Of a stretch of DNA of 11,676 bases, positions 1-10,000 are shown piece by piece. Every line of letters starts with the position of its first letter. Position 1 is the stretch's first letter. The translations under genes were made by a program, and so were the position numbers. The stretch lies in assembly GCA_004802705.1 (NCBI GenBank), contig SGPL01000797.1, positions 1 to 11,676 on the forward strand. The letters run 5' to 3'. Source of the stretch: Bondarzewia mesenterica (taxonomy: Eukaryota > Basidiomycota > Agaricomycetes > Russulales > Bondarzewiaceae). The notes beneath the pieces were generated by a model. That model was not told where the DNA came from. It ran no database searches and worked only from the letters and a program-made list of their open reading frames with translations.

Positions 1-49
1 TATATCGAGTAGTACTGTATAGTATATACCTATTCCCCGTCTCTCGTCC

Positions 50-64
50 TTTTTTTTTTTTTTT
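50..64 (+). repeat. Poly-T run of 15
   Basis: Fifteen consecutive Ts. No gene is seen next to it, so a role as terminator or poly-U tract cannot be assigned. Confidence 0.95.
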
Positions 65-108
65 GATCATGATATTCACGAAGTGTTCCTGCGCACATGT
101 GCTCGAGG

Positions 109-136
109 ACATATACACATACACATACACATACAC
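109..136 (+). repeat. ACACAT hexanucleotide microsatellite
   Basis: Nearly four tandem ACACAT units from 115, preceded by one degenerate unit (ACATAT at 109-114). Confidence 0.9.
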
Positions 137-283
137 GCTCGATGCATACCATGCCTCGTCGACCATCGCTCGCGCTTCCTCTCGATTAATATAAGGACTC
201 GAGGACTCACAGATATACCTCGCTCTTGCTCGGACTAAGTAGTACTGTATCAGCGCAGTGTATGTACGGGCCGATATCCTATC

Positions 284-302
284 CTCGAGGCTCGAGGCTC
301 GG
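284..302 (+). repeat. CTCGAGG short tandem repeat
   Basis: Two full copies of CTCGAGG (284-290, 291-297) and a partial third. CTCGAG also occurs at 102-107 and 198-203. Confidence 0.85.
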
Positions 303-871
303 TCGATACCTCATTGAATAATTAACATTCGGTTGCATCCCTTTTAAATTTTCCTTTTTTTGTTTGCCACGTCGGTCTCCCTTCAAAAACAAACAACAAA
401 CAAATAAAAAAGACACGGGTGTTCAACGTTCACGCGCACGACGCGTGAGCGTGACAAGTGCGAAGTGCGTGCACACTCGATCGGTGCTCAGCGATGGTTC
501 ACGGGGTGGAACGACGCGGTGCGATTGCGATCAAGACGAGACGGACGTCAAGAAAACAAAAAAAAAAAGGGAAAACAGAGGGAGCATTGAACAGGGAACA
601 GGGAACGGGAAAGACCTCGACGGCGGTCGCATGCATGTACTCGAGTGTCCTCCCATCCCGCCCATCCACCGTGCACGTGAGTAACTTGATCGACCTGACT
701 GCAGAGAAGGCGAAACGTCAACAACAACAAGAAAAGAAAGAAGAACGAGGCCCGTGACGGGACGAGCGAACGAGTGTGCGTGGCATGAGCGAGTCCGGTC
801 GACGACGTTTCCAGGATCCGTCTCGCGAACCCCAACATATCAGATCGAAGATCGAAATGAAAATCGCGAGG

Positions 872-886
872 TCACAGGTCGATCAG
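872..886 (-). other. VPS27: C-terminal clathrin-box motif (LLIDL) of VPS27
   Basis: The last five codons before TGA (872-874) encode LLIDL, which fits the L-hydrophobic-x-hydrophobic-acidic clathrin-box pattern. In Vps27 and Hrs such a motif at the extreme C-terminus binds the clathrin heavy chain. Its presence supports this stop codon as the true end despite the low-complexity tail before it. Confidence 0.85.
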
Positions 887-3308
887 GAGCGCTTCTTTCC
901 TCTCGGTCTGTTCCACGCCGCCGCTCGCGACGTACGCGGGATGCGGAGGCGCGGGGGGATGGTACATTTGAGGGGGCGCCGTGGGGACCGTGGGGAAGTT
1001 GGGGAGGGAGGGGGCTGCTGATTGCGGTGCGGCGGACGGTGGCGCGTGGAGGGTGTGGGCACGGGAGAGGGTGGTGGTGGAGTGGGATGGGGCGGATGGN
1101 GTTGNGATGGTGGTNTGACGGGAGAGTGCGGGGGAGAGCCGAGGTTGAGGTTGAGGGGGTGGGGATTGGATTTGGGGAGCGGTGGTCTGAGGAGGCGTGT
1201 ATTGAGATTGGGGAGTGTATTGGGATCGGAGTTGGGGAGCGAAGGTAGGGCTTGTGGGTGGTTGCTGTTGTGGTTGATAAGGCGCGTAGTGTTGCGGGGA
1301 CCAAGGTGCTTGTGGAGGTGCCTGTTGCTGTTGCTGTTGTTGGGCAAACGAGGGTTCCGTCGTGGAGGCACTGACGGGTGGTGGTTGGTAGACTTGTGAG
1401 GCGCCGGACGGATATCCCAAAGCAGATTGTTGCATCGGAGGAGCGTATTGGGATGGAGGAGACAGAGGCGTTTGCTGCTGTTGAGATATCGGGTTCCATG
1501 GATTGTACGACGCTTCGGCAGGGACGGGGACGTAGGAAGACTGGCGTGGGGGTGCTGCTACAGGAGAAGGTCCCGCGTTGGATGCGCGCCAGGGGCGCGA
1601 GAGCTGTTCGGTCAAGAGTTTATCGTACAATTTCACCGCTTGCGAGAGCTTGTCGTTCATCTCGGTGAGCAATTCTGATGGGGCGACGGCGTCAGGGTTT
1701 CGTGTGTTTCTCAGATGGGGTTGGGACGAAAGAGCTCGACATTACCTTCCTTCCTTCCGGTGTCGTCCAGGCTCATCGCCAACTTGGGCCGTAGGCCATT
1801 GGCTTTATCGAATAGCTGCGTCACGGCGGGATAGTGCGACATGTCACGACCGCCCTGCGCCTGCACCTGTTCTACCGTCTGACTGAACGTGAGGATCGCG
1901 TCGGATTCCAAGGGTTCGAGATCGTAACTGGGCAGGGCCGGTGCGGTGGGTTGCGGAGGAGCAATTGTAGACGGGAATGATTGTGAAAAGCCGGCGCTGG
2001 AGTACGGGAACGAGATCGGCGCGTCGCTGCGAGACGTTTCGACTGCGACGGGAGCGCTGGGTCGAGGGGCGTTGGCCTCTCGGAGGCTAGCCTCGATGGC
2101 CGCTTTGAGATCCAGATCGTCCTCCTCTTCGTTTTGGGACGACGGACGGGTGTCTCTGTCGACGAGTGGGGGCTCCGACGCTTGCCATGAAGGTGGCTCG
2201 GGCTGGTAGGGAACGTAGCCAGGACGATGGTGTTGGCCTTGACCGTTGACTTCTTGGAGAGACAGCTGTATCGCACGCTGAAGCTCTGCGTCTGCAAGAT
2301 CGCGGGCAGACCGATGTCGGCCGCCCCCGAGACTTTGGGACGAACGGTGTCGTTTGCCGTCAGAGCTCAAACTAAGATCATTTCGTCATTGCGCATGTCG
2401 GACGGAGCAGCGAAGGACCCCACTCACCCTTGATCCTTATGCCTCGTTAGCTTCGTGAAACAACCGTCGCATACCCTGACCTCCTGCGTGATGCCAAAAT
2501 GCGGAAGAGGAAGTGACTTTGATGAACATTGTTGATCGAAGACCAGACCGCAGTTTCGACAATGATGCTTGCGGTTGGTGAAGGTGAAGGCCGTCCGACA
2601 CCTCAGACAGACGTCCGAGTCGATCCATTCGGGAGCAGTTTGAGTGTCTACCATGGCCGTACTGGCAGAGGCAAGGATTTCGGGAGGAAAGCTGAACCCT
2701 ATTATGGATTGGTGTCACGTCAGGCTCGGAGGCGGCGCGAGTACTCACCTTCAGCCTTCAATGTCTTGTAAACTTGCCCCACGTAACTGAGACTCGGTTT
2801 TCCTTCGAATGCAATGGCCCAGGATTGGATGTAGCGCAAGATCTTCTGCTTCACATCGCGGTTCATGCCATGGCTCCGCAAGATGGATGTCAAATTGTCC
2901 ATAAACTCCCTCGAAGCTACCTCGGTTAGGAAGTGATCACCACCATTTTTGATGCAGACGTCCGTGAGCTGATAATGAGCCATGATCAGATGAAGAAGAA
3001 GGATTCCATAGAGGTGGATACACGAACACCTAATGCCAGCAGCTGCACGTTCGGATTCTTATGATTAAGTCGGCGTTTGAGGGCGCGCATGGCATCTTTG
3101 GGCTGAGCACTCTTGGAACGTATCTGGTCGCATATCTCGAGGTTGAGAGCAATGTCTTCGGAGCCCGTTGGGAGGAGTTCTGAGGTTGCTCTATCTGCAA
3201 AGTCCGCATACATCAGAGCGCGAGGGCGGAGCAAATGCGTCACGGCTGCGCACCAACCGCATCGTCCAGTTGGGACGTCCCCCACAGCCAACTGCTAATT
3301 GTTGTCAT
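872..3308 (-). CDS. VPS27: Vps27/Hrs-like ESCRT-0 subunit (endosomal ubiquitin-sorting protein), six exons
   Basis: Exons, in coding order: 3308-3254, 3194-3028, 2968-2749, 2698-2428, 2371-1746, 1674-872. They sum to 2142 nt, exactly in frame, for 713 aa. Domains seen: VHS (about residues 8-148, with [14 protein letters not shown] and [10 protein letters not shown]); FYVE zinc finger (172-228: [23 protein letters not shown]); UIMs at 265-279 and 319-337; a GAT-like helical region (about 390-475) where family members pair with Hse1/STAM; then a Pro/Gln-rich tail ending in LLIDL, a clathrin-box motif. By family knowledge, the protein binds PI3P and ubiquitinated cargo on endosomes and recruits ESCRT-I and clathrin. 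ATG 3308 is chosen because it reads straight into the VHS fold, has A at -3, and no other minus-strand ATG lies between 3309 and 3704. The fifth FYVE zinc position is Asp (VFDQQC), which I believe is common in fungal Vps27. Two residues near 637 are undetermined or partly determined because of Ns. Confidence 0.95.
1100..1115. other. VPS27: Three ambiguous bases within VPS27 exon 6
   Basis: N at 1100, 1105 and 1115 lie inside the VPS27 tail. On the coding strand they give CAN (Gln or His), NCA (Ser, Pro, Thr or Ala) and ACN. The last is Thr whichever base is present, so only two residues are truly unknown. Confidence 0.97.
2074..2292 (-). other. VPS27: Two ubiquitin-interacting motifs of VPS27
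   Basis: UIM1 (2248-2292) reads [13 protein letters not shown] and UIM2 (2074-2130) reads [19 protein letters not shown]. Both have the acidic lead, the central Ala and the Ser four residues later that define UIMs. Two UIMs are usual for fungal Vps27. They bind ubiquitin on cargo. Confidence 0.88.
2460..2627 (-). other. VPS27: FYVE zinc-finger coding segment of VPS27
   Basis: This stretch encodes [18 protein letters not shown] and RVCDGC, the signature of a PI3P-binding FYVE finger, in predicted residues 172-227. Seven of the eight usual zinc positions are Cys (178, 181, 194, 197, 205, 224, 227). The usual fifth Cys is Asp202. The basic RKHHCR motif that contacts PI3P is complete, so membrane binding is expected to be retained. 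Confidence 0.93.
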
Positions 3309-4052
3309 TGTAAAACGCGCGGTGGGAGAAAGAGAAGAATGATGGTTGACGAGATGTCGTCAGGGATCGTTGTAGACTGATGCTTGTAGCCGTCGTAGTA
3401 CGCCAACGCGAAGCTGGCGGCTTGCCGAAGTGGAGATTCGTACTCCGACAACTCGGGAACTTGGAAGTGGTTGGATACCAACTTTCGACAAAGAGACAAA
3501 TCAAGCTGATTTCCTGACCAGCCAAACAATAAAAAAGAGGAAGAGAGATCGTGTAGCAAGCCAAACGGTGAGATGAGTACTTGGATGAGTAACTAGAAAT
3601 CGCAGCACAAGAGGACTCTGTGTCTCGGTGGCGGGACCGAATGAGTAATAATTGGGTCGGAGTTGGTTTCTTCCTCGCTATTGTCGGTTGTCCCTCAACC
3701 ACCACATCGTCCTCGCTGCTTCGCCAGCGTTTTGCTCGGTCTCTTCCCCGTTCCTTCGCTGTCGTGCCATAGAAGGCTTTGCGACACTTTGTTCGTTGAT
3801 TCTTTCGCATCAGTGTCGCCGTACTCCCCCAATTCTTCCGTGACGACTCTCTCTCGTTTCTGTTGACCTTTGGTCCTTGTTACCTGCAAAAATTGTCTCA
3901 AGCCTCTTCAAAATTTCTTGGATCTCCTTCCAGACACTACTTCAGCACGAAATTTTATTAAAAAGGACACTATCAGCTCCATTTACGTCTGAAAACATTC
4001 GACTGGCTTCGCGTTCCCTCCTATACTACGATCCTCTACTACCCTCTCAGCC
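3309..4052. promoter_or_regulatory. Head-to-head spacer between VPS27 and RPB1, probable divergent promoter
   Basis: These 744 nt separate the two start codons. The RPB1-proximal part (3660-4052) is pyrimidine-rich on the plus strand and has no plus-strand ATG after 3643. The VPS27-proximal part has no minus-strand ATG up to 3704. CCAAT occurs on the plus strand at 3829-3833 and on the minus strand at 3651-3655. There is no clear TATA box. An open, coding-like minus-strand stretch lies at 3305-3559 but has no Met codon. An ATG-started minus frame at 3810-3295 shows no recognisable domain. Confidence 0.7.
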
Positions 4053-7000
4053 ATGTTGGGCCATCAGTTTACCCATTCCGCGGCGCCCATCCGCAAAGTC
4101 AAGGAAGTGCAGTTTGGTATCCTCTCTCCCGAGGAGATTGTGAGTGGTACACGTCCGACTTGTTTGAGCGCTCTAAAATTTTCCATCACAGAAAGCATAT
4201 TCCGTCGCAAAGATTGAGCATCCGGAAGTCATGGACGAAGCTACTCATAAGCCAAAAATGGGTGGCCTGATGGATCCCCGCTTGGGCACGATTGACCGGA
4301 ACTTCAAGTGTCAGACGTGTGGAGAGGGGATGTCCGAGTGTCCAGGTCATTTTGGTCATATCGAGTTGGCAAGACCCGTTTTCCATCCAGGTGCGTTCAG
4401 AATCAGTCTCTTGTGGTGCTTCATGACGTGACTGACACGTCGTTCACACAGGCTTTATCGTGAAAGTGAAGAAAATTCTGGAGAGTATATGTGTAAATTG
4501 TGGAAAACTGAAAGCCGACATTGTGAGTCGCGTGTCTTTTCCTCTACTTGCTTTGCACCCCACCACCCAATTTTCTGGGGGCTCTCTCCATATCCCATGG
4601 AGAACCCCAAACCCACTCTGCGTTCGTTCCTCGACAAACGAGGCGTTCTTCTACCCGTGGCGCGGTTGACGCGCGTTTTCGGTCGCTTGATCGCCGCGTT
4701 GACCCTCCATGCGCTCGGTGCTGGTTGGACACGCAGTTGTGTGGTGAAATGGGGGCTGAGCGAGGAGTGCGAAAACGTACCCATATACAGTTGCGCGCTG
4801 ATATTGCACGCACTGATGTGTTGGACGGCTGGGCGGCCCTCACTGTGACGCAGATCGAGAGGCTTAGGCCCGGCTAGCACTTGTTAACTCGATATCAATT
4901 GCCCGCCCTTTTCATTTCATGTATATTGGTTTTCTTTCATGTTTCTCGGGTGGCGGCTGTTGATGCCGGTTCATTATCTATTGACGCTGACCCTTTACTC
5001 ATTTTCCTTCCGCCCCGCCCTTGAATCTTGAATTCTCGTTGTAAGTCCGATCCCAACTTCGCCGACAAAATTCGGCATGTGCGAGATCCGAAGGCCCGCA
5101 TGTCTATCGTATGGGGTCACTGCAAGGGTAAGATGATCTGTGAAACCGACGAGCCCAAAGAGGAAGGTGAGGGGGCAGAGAGCGAAGAGCCTAAGAAAGG
5201 TCATGGTGGATGTGGACACATACAGCCGCAGGTGAGAAAGGAAGGGTTGAAGCTGTTTCTCCAGTACAAGCGATCCAAGGACGATGATGAGGTGAGTTGC
5301 AAGTGCTACGCTATCTGACAATTGACTCATCTTGTATCCACAGGAGATCAAGTCGCTCCAGCCTGACAAGCGGCTATTCACCGCTTCAGAAGTTCACAAT
5401 ACCCTGAAGAAGATTTCCGATGCCGACTTGCATCTCCTCGGGCTCTCGGACGAGTATGCTCGCCCAGAGTGGATGATTTTGACAGTGATGCCTGTTCCAC
5501 CGCCGCCTGTGCGACCCAGTATCGCTGTTGATGGTGGGGCTATGCGGAGTGAGGATGACTTGACGTACAAGCTGGGCGACATTATCAAGGCTTCTGCCAA
5601 TGTTCGCCGGTGTGAGCAGGAAGGTGCACCAGCACACGTCATCACGGAGTTCGAGCAATTGCTTCAGGTGCGCCTTTTCATATACCATGTGTCCACGATA
5701 CTGAATGTGTTTTTGCAGTTCCACGTTGCCACGTACATGGACAATGACATTGCTGGAATTCCGCAGGCATTGCAAAAATCAGGCCGTCCCGTCAAAGCTA
5801 TTCGTGCTCGGTTAAAGGGCAAGGAGGGTCGTTTGCGTGGAAATCTGATGGGCAAGCGCGTGGATTTCTCTGCCCGGACGGTCATCACGGGTGATCCCAA
5901 TTTGGAGCTTGACGAGGTCGGGGTGCCGAAGAGTATTGCAATGACCCTCACGTATCCTGAACGAGGTTCGTACATATCTTGCCTTTTTTCTTGATCGTTT
6001 GCTGACTATCAACGTCCAGTAACGCCGTATAATATTGAGTATCTGCAGGAGCTCGTCCGAAATGGTCCCACGACGTATCCCGGAGCGCGTTATGTTGTCC
6101 GGGATACCAACGAGCGTATAGATCTGCGGTATAACAAACGAGCGGATACGTTCTTGCAGTTCGGCTGGATCGTGGAGCGACACTTGAAGGATGGAGAGTG
6201 AGTAGTGTGACCATGGTCTGTTATCCGGGTTTGGACGCTGACTGCTATCTGCGTGCAGCTTCGTTCTCTTCAATCGACAACCGTCCCTACACAAAATGAG
6301 TATGATGAGCCATCGAGTACGGCTGATGCCCTACTCCAGTAAGTCTTTAGTCTTCTTGCGAGTCGATCGCCATCTGATCGTGTTTCAATCAGCGTTTCGT
6401 CTGAACCTTTCTGTGTAAGCTTGATTGTTTCTATCTTTGAGCAGCAAAGGTTATAATGCGTAATGCAGTACACCGCCGTATAATGCCGATTTCGACGGTG
6501 ACGAGATGAATATGCAGTACGTGTAGAGTTCGACTCGTCACCTTTTAAGCAACCAACTCACTCCGTTTCTAAGTGTGCCGCAAAGTGAAGAGACTCGGGC
6601 CGAGCTCAGTCAAATAGCTTGGGTACCACGACAAGTACGCACATACGTCTTTTTGGTTGACCGTTCGTTCCTGATCATTTGTTCAGATCATCTCGCCCCA
6701 AGCGAACAAGCCGGTCATGGGCATCGTGCAGGACACGCTTTGCGGTGTTCGCAAGTTCACTCTCCGCGATACATTCCTAGATTGGAATCAGGTGCAGAAC
6801 ATCCTCCTTTGGGTACCCGATTGGGACGGCTCGGTGCCTATCCCCGCCGTCATCAAACCGAAGCCGCTATGGACCGGAAAGCAGATTCTGAGCATGACCA
6901 TTCCTCGAGGGATCAATATCCAGCGCTCCTCGGACTCCAAGACGCCCAACCCCGTCTTTGACGACGGAATGATGATCGAGAATGGCGAGATCATATACGG

Positions 7001-10000
7001 TACTGTCGAGAAAAAGACGGTTGGTGCTTCCCAAGGTGGCCTGGTTCATGTCGTCTTCCGAGAGAAGGGTCCAGAGGCCACACGGACCTTATTCACAGGG
7101 CTGCAGACAGTCGTCAACTTCTGGCTCTTCCATAATGGCTTCAGTATCGGTATCGGAGACACGATCGCAGACAAGGGCACGATGGCGTACATCACCCAGC
7201 ATATTGCAGAGCGGAAGGCGAATGTTCAACAGATCATCGACGACGCCACGCACGACCGGCTGAAGGCTGAGCCTGGTATGACCATCCGAGAGTCTTTCGA
7301 GAGTCGAGTAGAGCGACAGCTCAATTTGGCTCGTGACACCTCTGGTCAATACGCGCAAAAGAATTTGAAGGAGGACAACAACGTCAAGCAGATGGTGGTC
7401 GCCGGCTCAAAGGGTTCGTTCATCAATATCTCGCAGATGTCTGTCTGTGTGGGTCAGCAGTCTGTCGAAGGAAGGCGTATACCTTTCGGCTTCCGTCATC
7501 GAACCTTGCCGCATTTCACGAAGGATGACTACAGTCCAGAGGCTCGAGGTTTTGTGGAGAACTCATACCTCCGAGGTCTTACGCCACAGGAGTTCTTCTT
7601 CCACGCCATGGCTGGTCGTGAAGGTTTGATCGATACTGCGGTGAAAACTGCCGAGACCGGTTACATCCAGCGTCGCCTGGTCAAGGCGTTGGAGGATGTC
7701 ATGGTGAACTACGATGGCACTGTTCGCAACTCCTTGGGTGACCTGATCCAATTCGTCTATGGCGAAGATGGTATGGATGGTGCCTTCATCGAGCGACAGC
7801 ACATCGATACGTACGGCCTCAACAACCAGGATTTCGATCGCAATTACCGTGTGGATGTCACAGATCCCATGGGTGGCTTCCTACCTGGCGTACTTCAGGT
7901 CGGGATTGATGATAGCTCTCTGGAATTGCAGATGAAGTTGGACGAGGAGTATCATCAGCTATCTGAGGATCGCCGCGTCCTTCGAGAGTTCATCTTCCCG
8001 GGACAGGATCCCAGTATCCCCCATTACCTCCCCGTCAATCTGCAGCGCATCGTGCAAAACGCAATGCAGATTTCCACATCGATCGACGGAAACCTAGTGA
8101 CCTTGAACCTGCCTATACCATCGAAGCTGTCCAGAAGCTGTCACAACGTTTGGTTATTGTGCGCGGTGACGATTTCCTCACTCGCGAAGCTCAGGACAAT
8201 GCTACGTTGAATTTCCGCATGCACCTGCGGGCAACTTTCGCTACGAGACGAGTGCTGGAACGGTATCATCTCACTCGTGAGGCGTTCGACTGGGTCTTGG
8301 GAGAAGTTGAAGCGAAGTTCAATCAGTCTGTGGTGAACCCCGGCGAAATGTGCGGTACTTTGGCTGCACAGTCCATCGGAGAGCCGGCCACGCAGATGAC
8401 GCTTAATACCTTCCATTATGCTGGTGTATCCAGCAAGAACGTTACTCTTGGGGTACCGCGTCTCAAGGAGATCATTAACGTTGCGACAAACATCAAAACG
8501 CCGTCCCTTTCCGTCTATCTGGAACCTGAGATCGCGAAGGACCGGTTCAAGGCGAAGGATGTGCAGCAGGAGCTGGCATACACCTCTCTCCGCACGGTTA
8601 CCGCCGGAGTTGAGATCTGGTATGATCCTGACCCAAGCGCCACCATCATCGAAGAGGACCGTGTTTTCGTTGAGGCCTTCTTCGCCATCCCAGACCCGGA
8701 GGTGGAGTCGAAGTTACATCTCCAGTCGCCGTGGTTGCTCCGGCTGGAACTCGATCGGGCAAAGATGATTGATCGCAAGTTGACGATGGAGTACGTGGCA
8801 GGGCGAATTGCAGAGAGCTTCAAGACCGACCTTTTCGTCATTTGGAGTGAAGACAACTCGGAGAAGCTCGTCATTCGTTGTCGTGTGTTGGGAGGTGCGG
8901 ATAAGGATGAAGACAGTATAGAGACCGTTGAGGAGGACATCTTCCTGCGTCAACTGGAGAACACGATGCTCAATTCAGTCAGCTTGCGTGGAATGAAGGG
9001 CATCGATCGTGTTTTCCTTTTGGAGCACGACAAGGTCGTAGTTGACAACGCGGGCAACATCGAGGCGCGACAGGAGAAAGAGTGGGTGCTTGAAACGGAT
9101 GGTGTCAATTTGAAGGCGGTGATGTGCCTAGATGGTGTCGATTTCAGGCGCACCTACTCGAATAGCTGCGTCGAGATCTTTAACGTGCTTGGTATCGAGG
9201 CTGCCCGTGCTGCGATTATGAAGGAGCTGCGTGGAGTCATCGAGTTCGACGGTTCGTACGTGAATTATCGCCACCTCGCCCTCCTTTGCGACCTGATGAC
9301 GCATCGTGGTCATCTCATGGCTATCACCCGTCATGGAATTAATCGTGCGGACACGGGGGCGCTGATGAGGTCGTCATTCGAGGAAACGGTGGAAATATTG
9401 ATGGAGGCGGCGGCAGTAGGAGAGCGGGACGACTGCCATGGCATTGCAGAGAACGTGATGTTTGGTCAGATGGCTCCCATGGGCACAGGCGCATTCGAGG
9501 TCGCATTGGACATCGACATGCTCAAAGATGTCATCGTTGATTCTAATCTGCCCATGCAGAGCATGCTAGCTGCTCACGTGGAAGAAGGAATGACACCAGG
9601 ACAAGTCGCCATGACTCCTTACGACATTAACTCGCCGACATGGACCCAGGAAGGCTTGTTCAAGGGCGAAACAGCTGCCTTCTCCCCACTTGCAGGGAAC
9701 CGCGAAGAGGCTGCGAACTATGCCTATCTCGGCTTCGGCCAGAGTCCTATTGGCGCCGGGGGCATGTCTCCTGCGGCTCCGGGCTACAGTCCCAGCTCGC
9801 CCAATGTATATTCTCCGACATCTCCATACATGCCGCAATCACCCTTTCCTGGAGGCGGGACATCTCCTCTGGGTACTTCGCCGTATGGTGCCACGTCTCC
9901 GTTCTATGATCCTCGTCGGGCTCCGACTTCGCCAACGTACTCTCCAACATCACCCAGTCTCAACCTGACATCGCCTGGCTATTCACCAACCAGCCCTCGT

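Larger units (their letters stand above)
1..871. other. Non-coding 3' flank of VPS27 with simple repeats
   Basis: No open frame here has recognisable protein content. The short frames are low-complexity (Lys/Gln- or Phe/Leu-rich) and arise from A- or T-rich runs. It holds a 15-T run (50-64), an ACACAT microsatellite, clustered CTCGAG sites and a purine-rich plus strand at about 536-755, which is pyrimidine-rich in the VPS27 sense. The VPS27 poly(A) site should lie within it but no clear signal was found. Confidence 0.7.

Noticed and set aside
548..838. Minus-strand frame with a Phe/Leu-rich stretch resembling a membrane segment
   Set aside because: It comes from a GAA/GAAA-rich run on the plus strand; low complexity, no start context or homology.
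840..1499. Long Thr/Ser/Pro-rich minus-strand frame and Gly/Arg-rich plus-strand frames at 754-1399
   Set aside because: Shadows of the low-complexity Pro/Gln tail of VPS27, whose frame is fixed by the upstream exon and the LLIDL end.
2586..2600. FYVE finger judged inactive because one Cys is Asp
   Set aside because: The VFDQQCSSK form occurs in many fungal Vps27 proteins as far as I know, and the PI3P-binding basic motif is intact.
4489..4877. Open frames of about 110-120 codons in RPB1 intron 3 as a nested gene
   Set aside because: Two overlapping frames are open together because the stretch is GC-rich; neither translation shows a known domain, and the splice junctions around it restore Rpb1 perfectly.
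4523..5045. Intronic C/D or H/ACA snoRNA
   Set aside because: TGATGT- and CTGA-like words occur but not at the spacing or with the terminal stem needed for a C/D snoRNA; no H/ACA hairpins seen.
8060..8080. Programmed -1 ribosomal frameshift
   Set aside because: No X XXY YYZ slippery heptamer at the site, and no Rpb1 is known to use frameshifting; a missing T is simpler.
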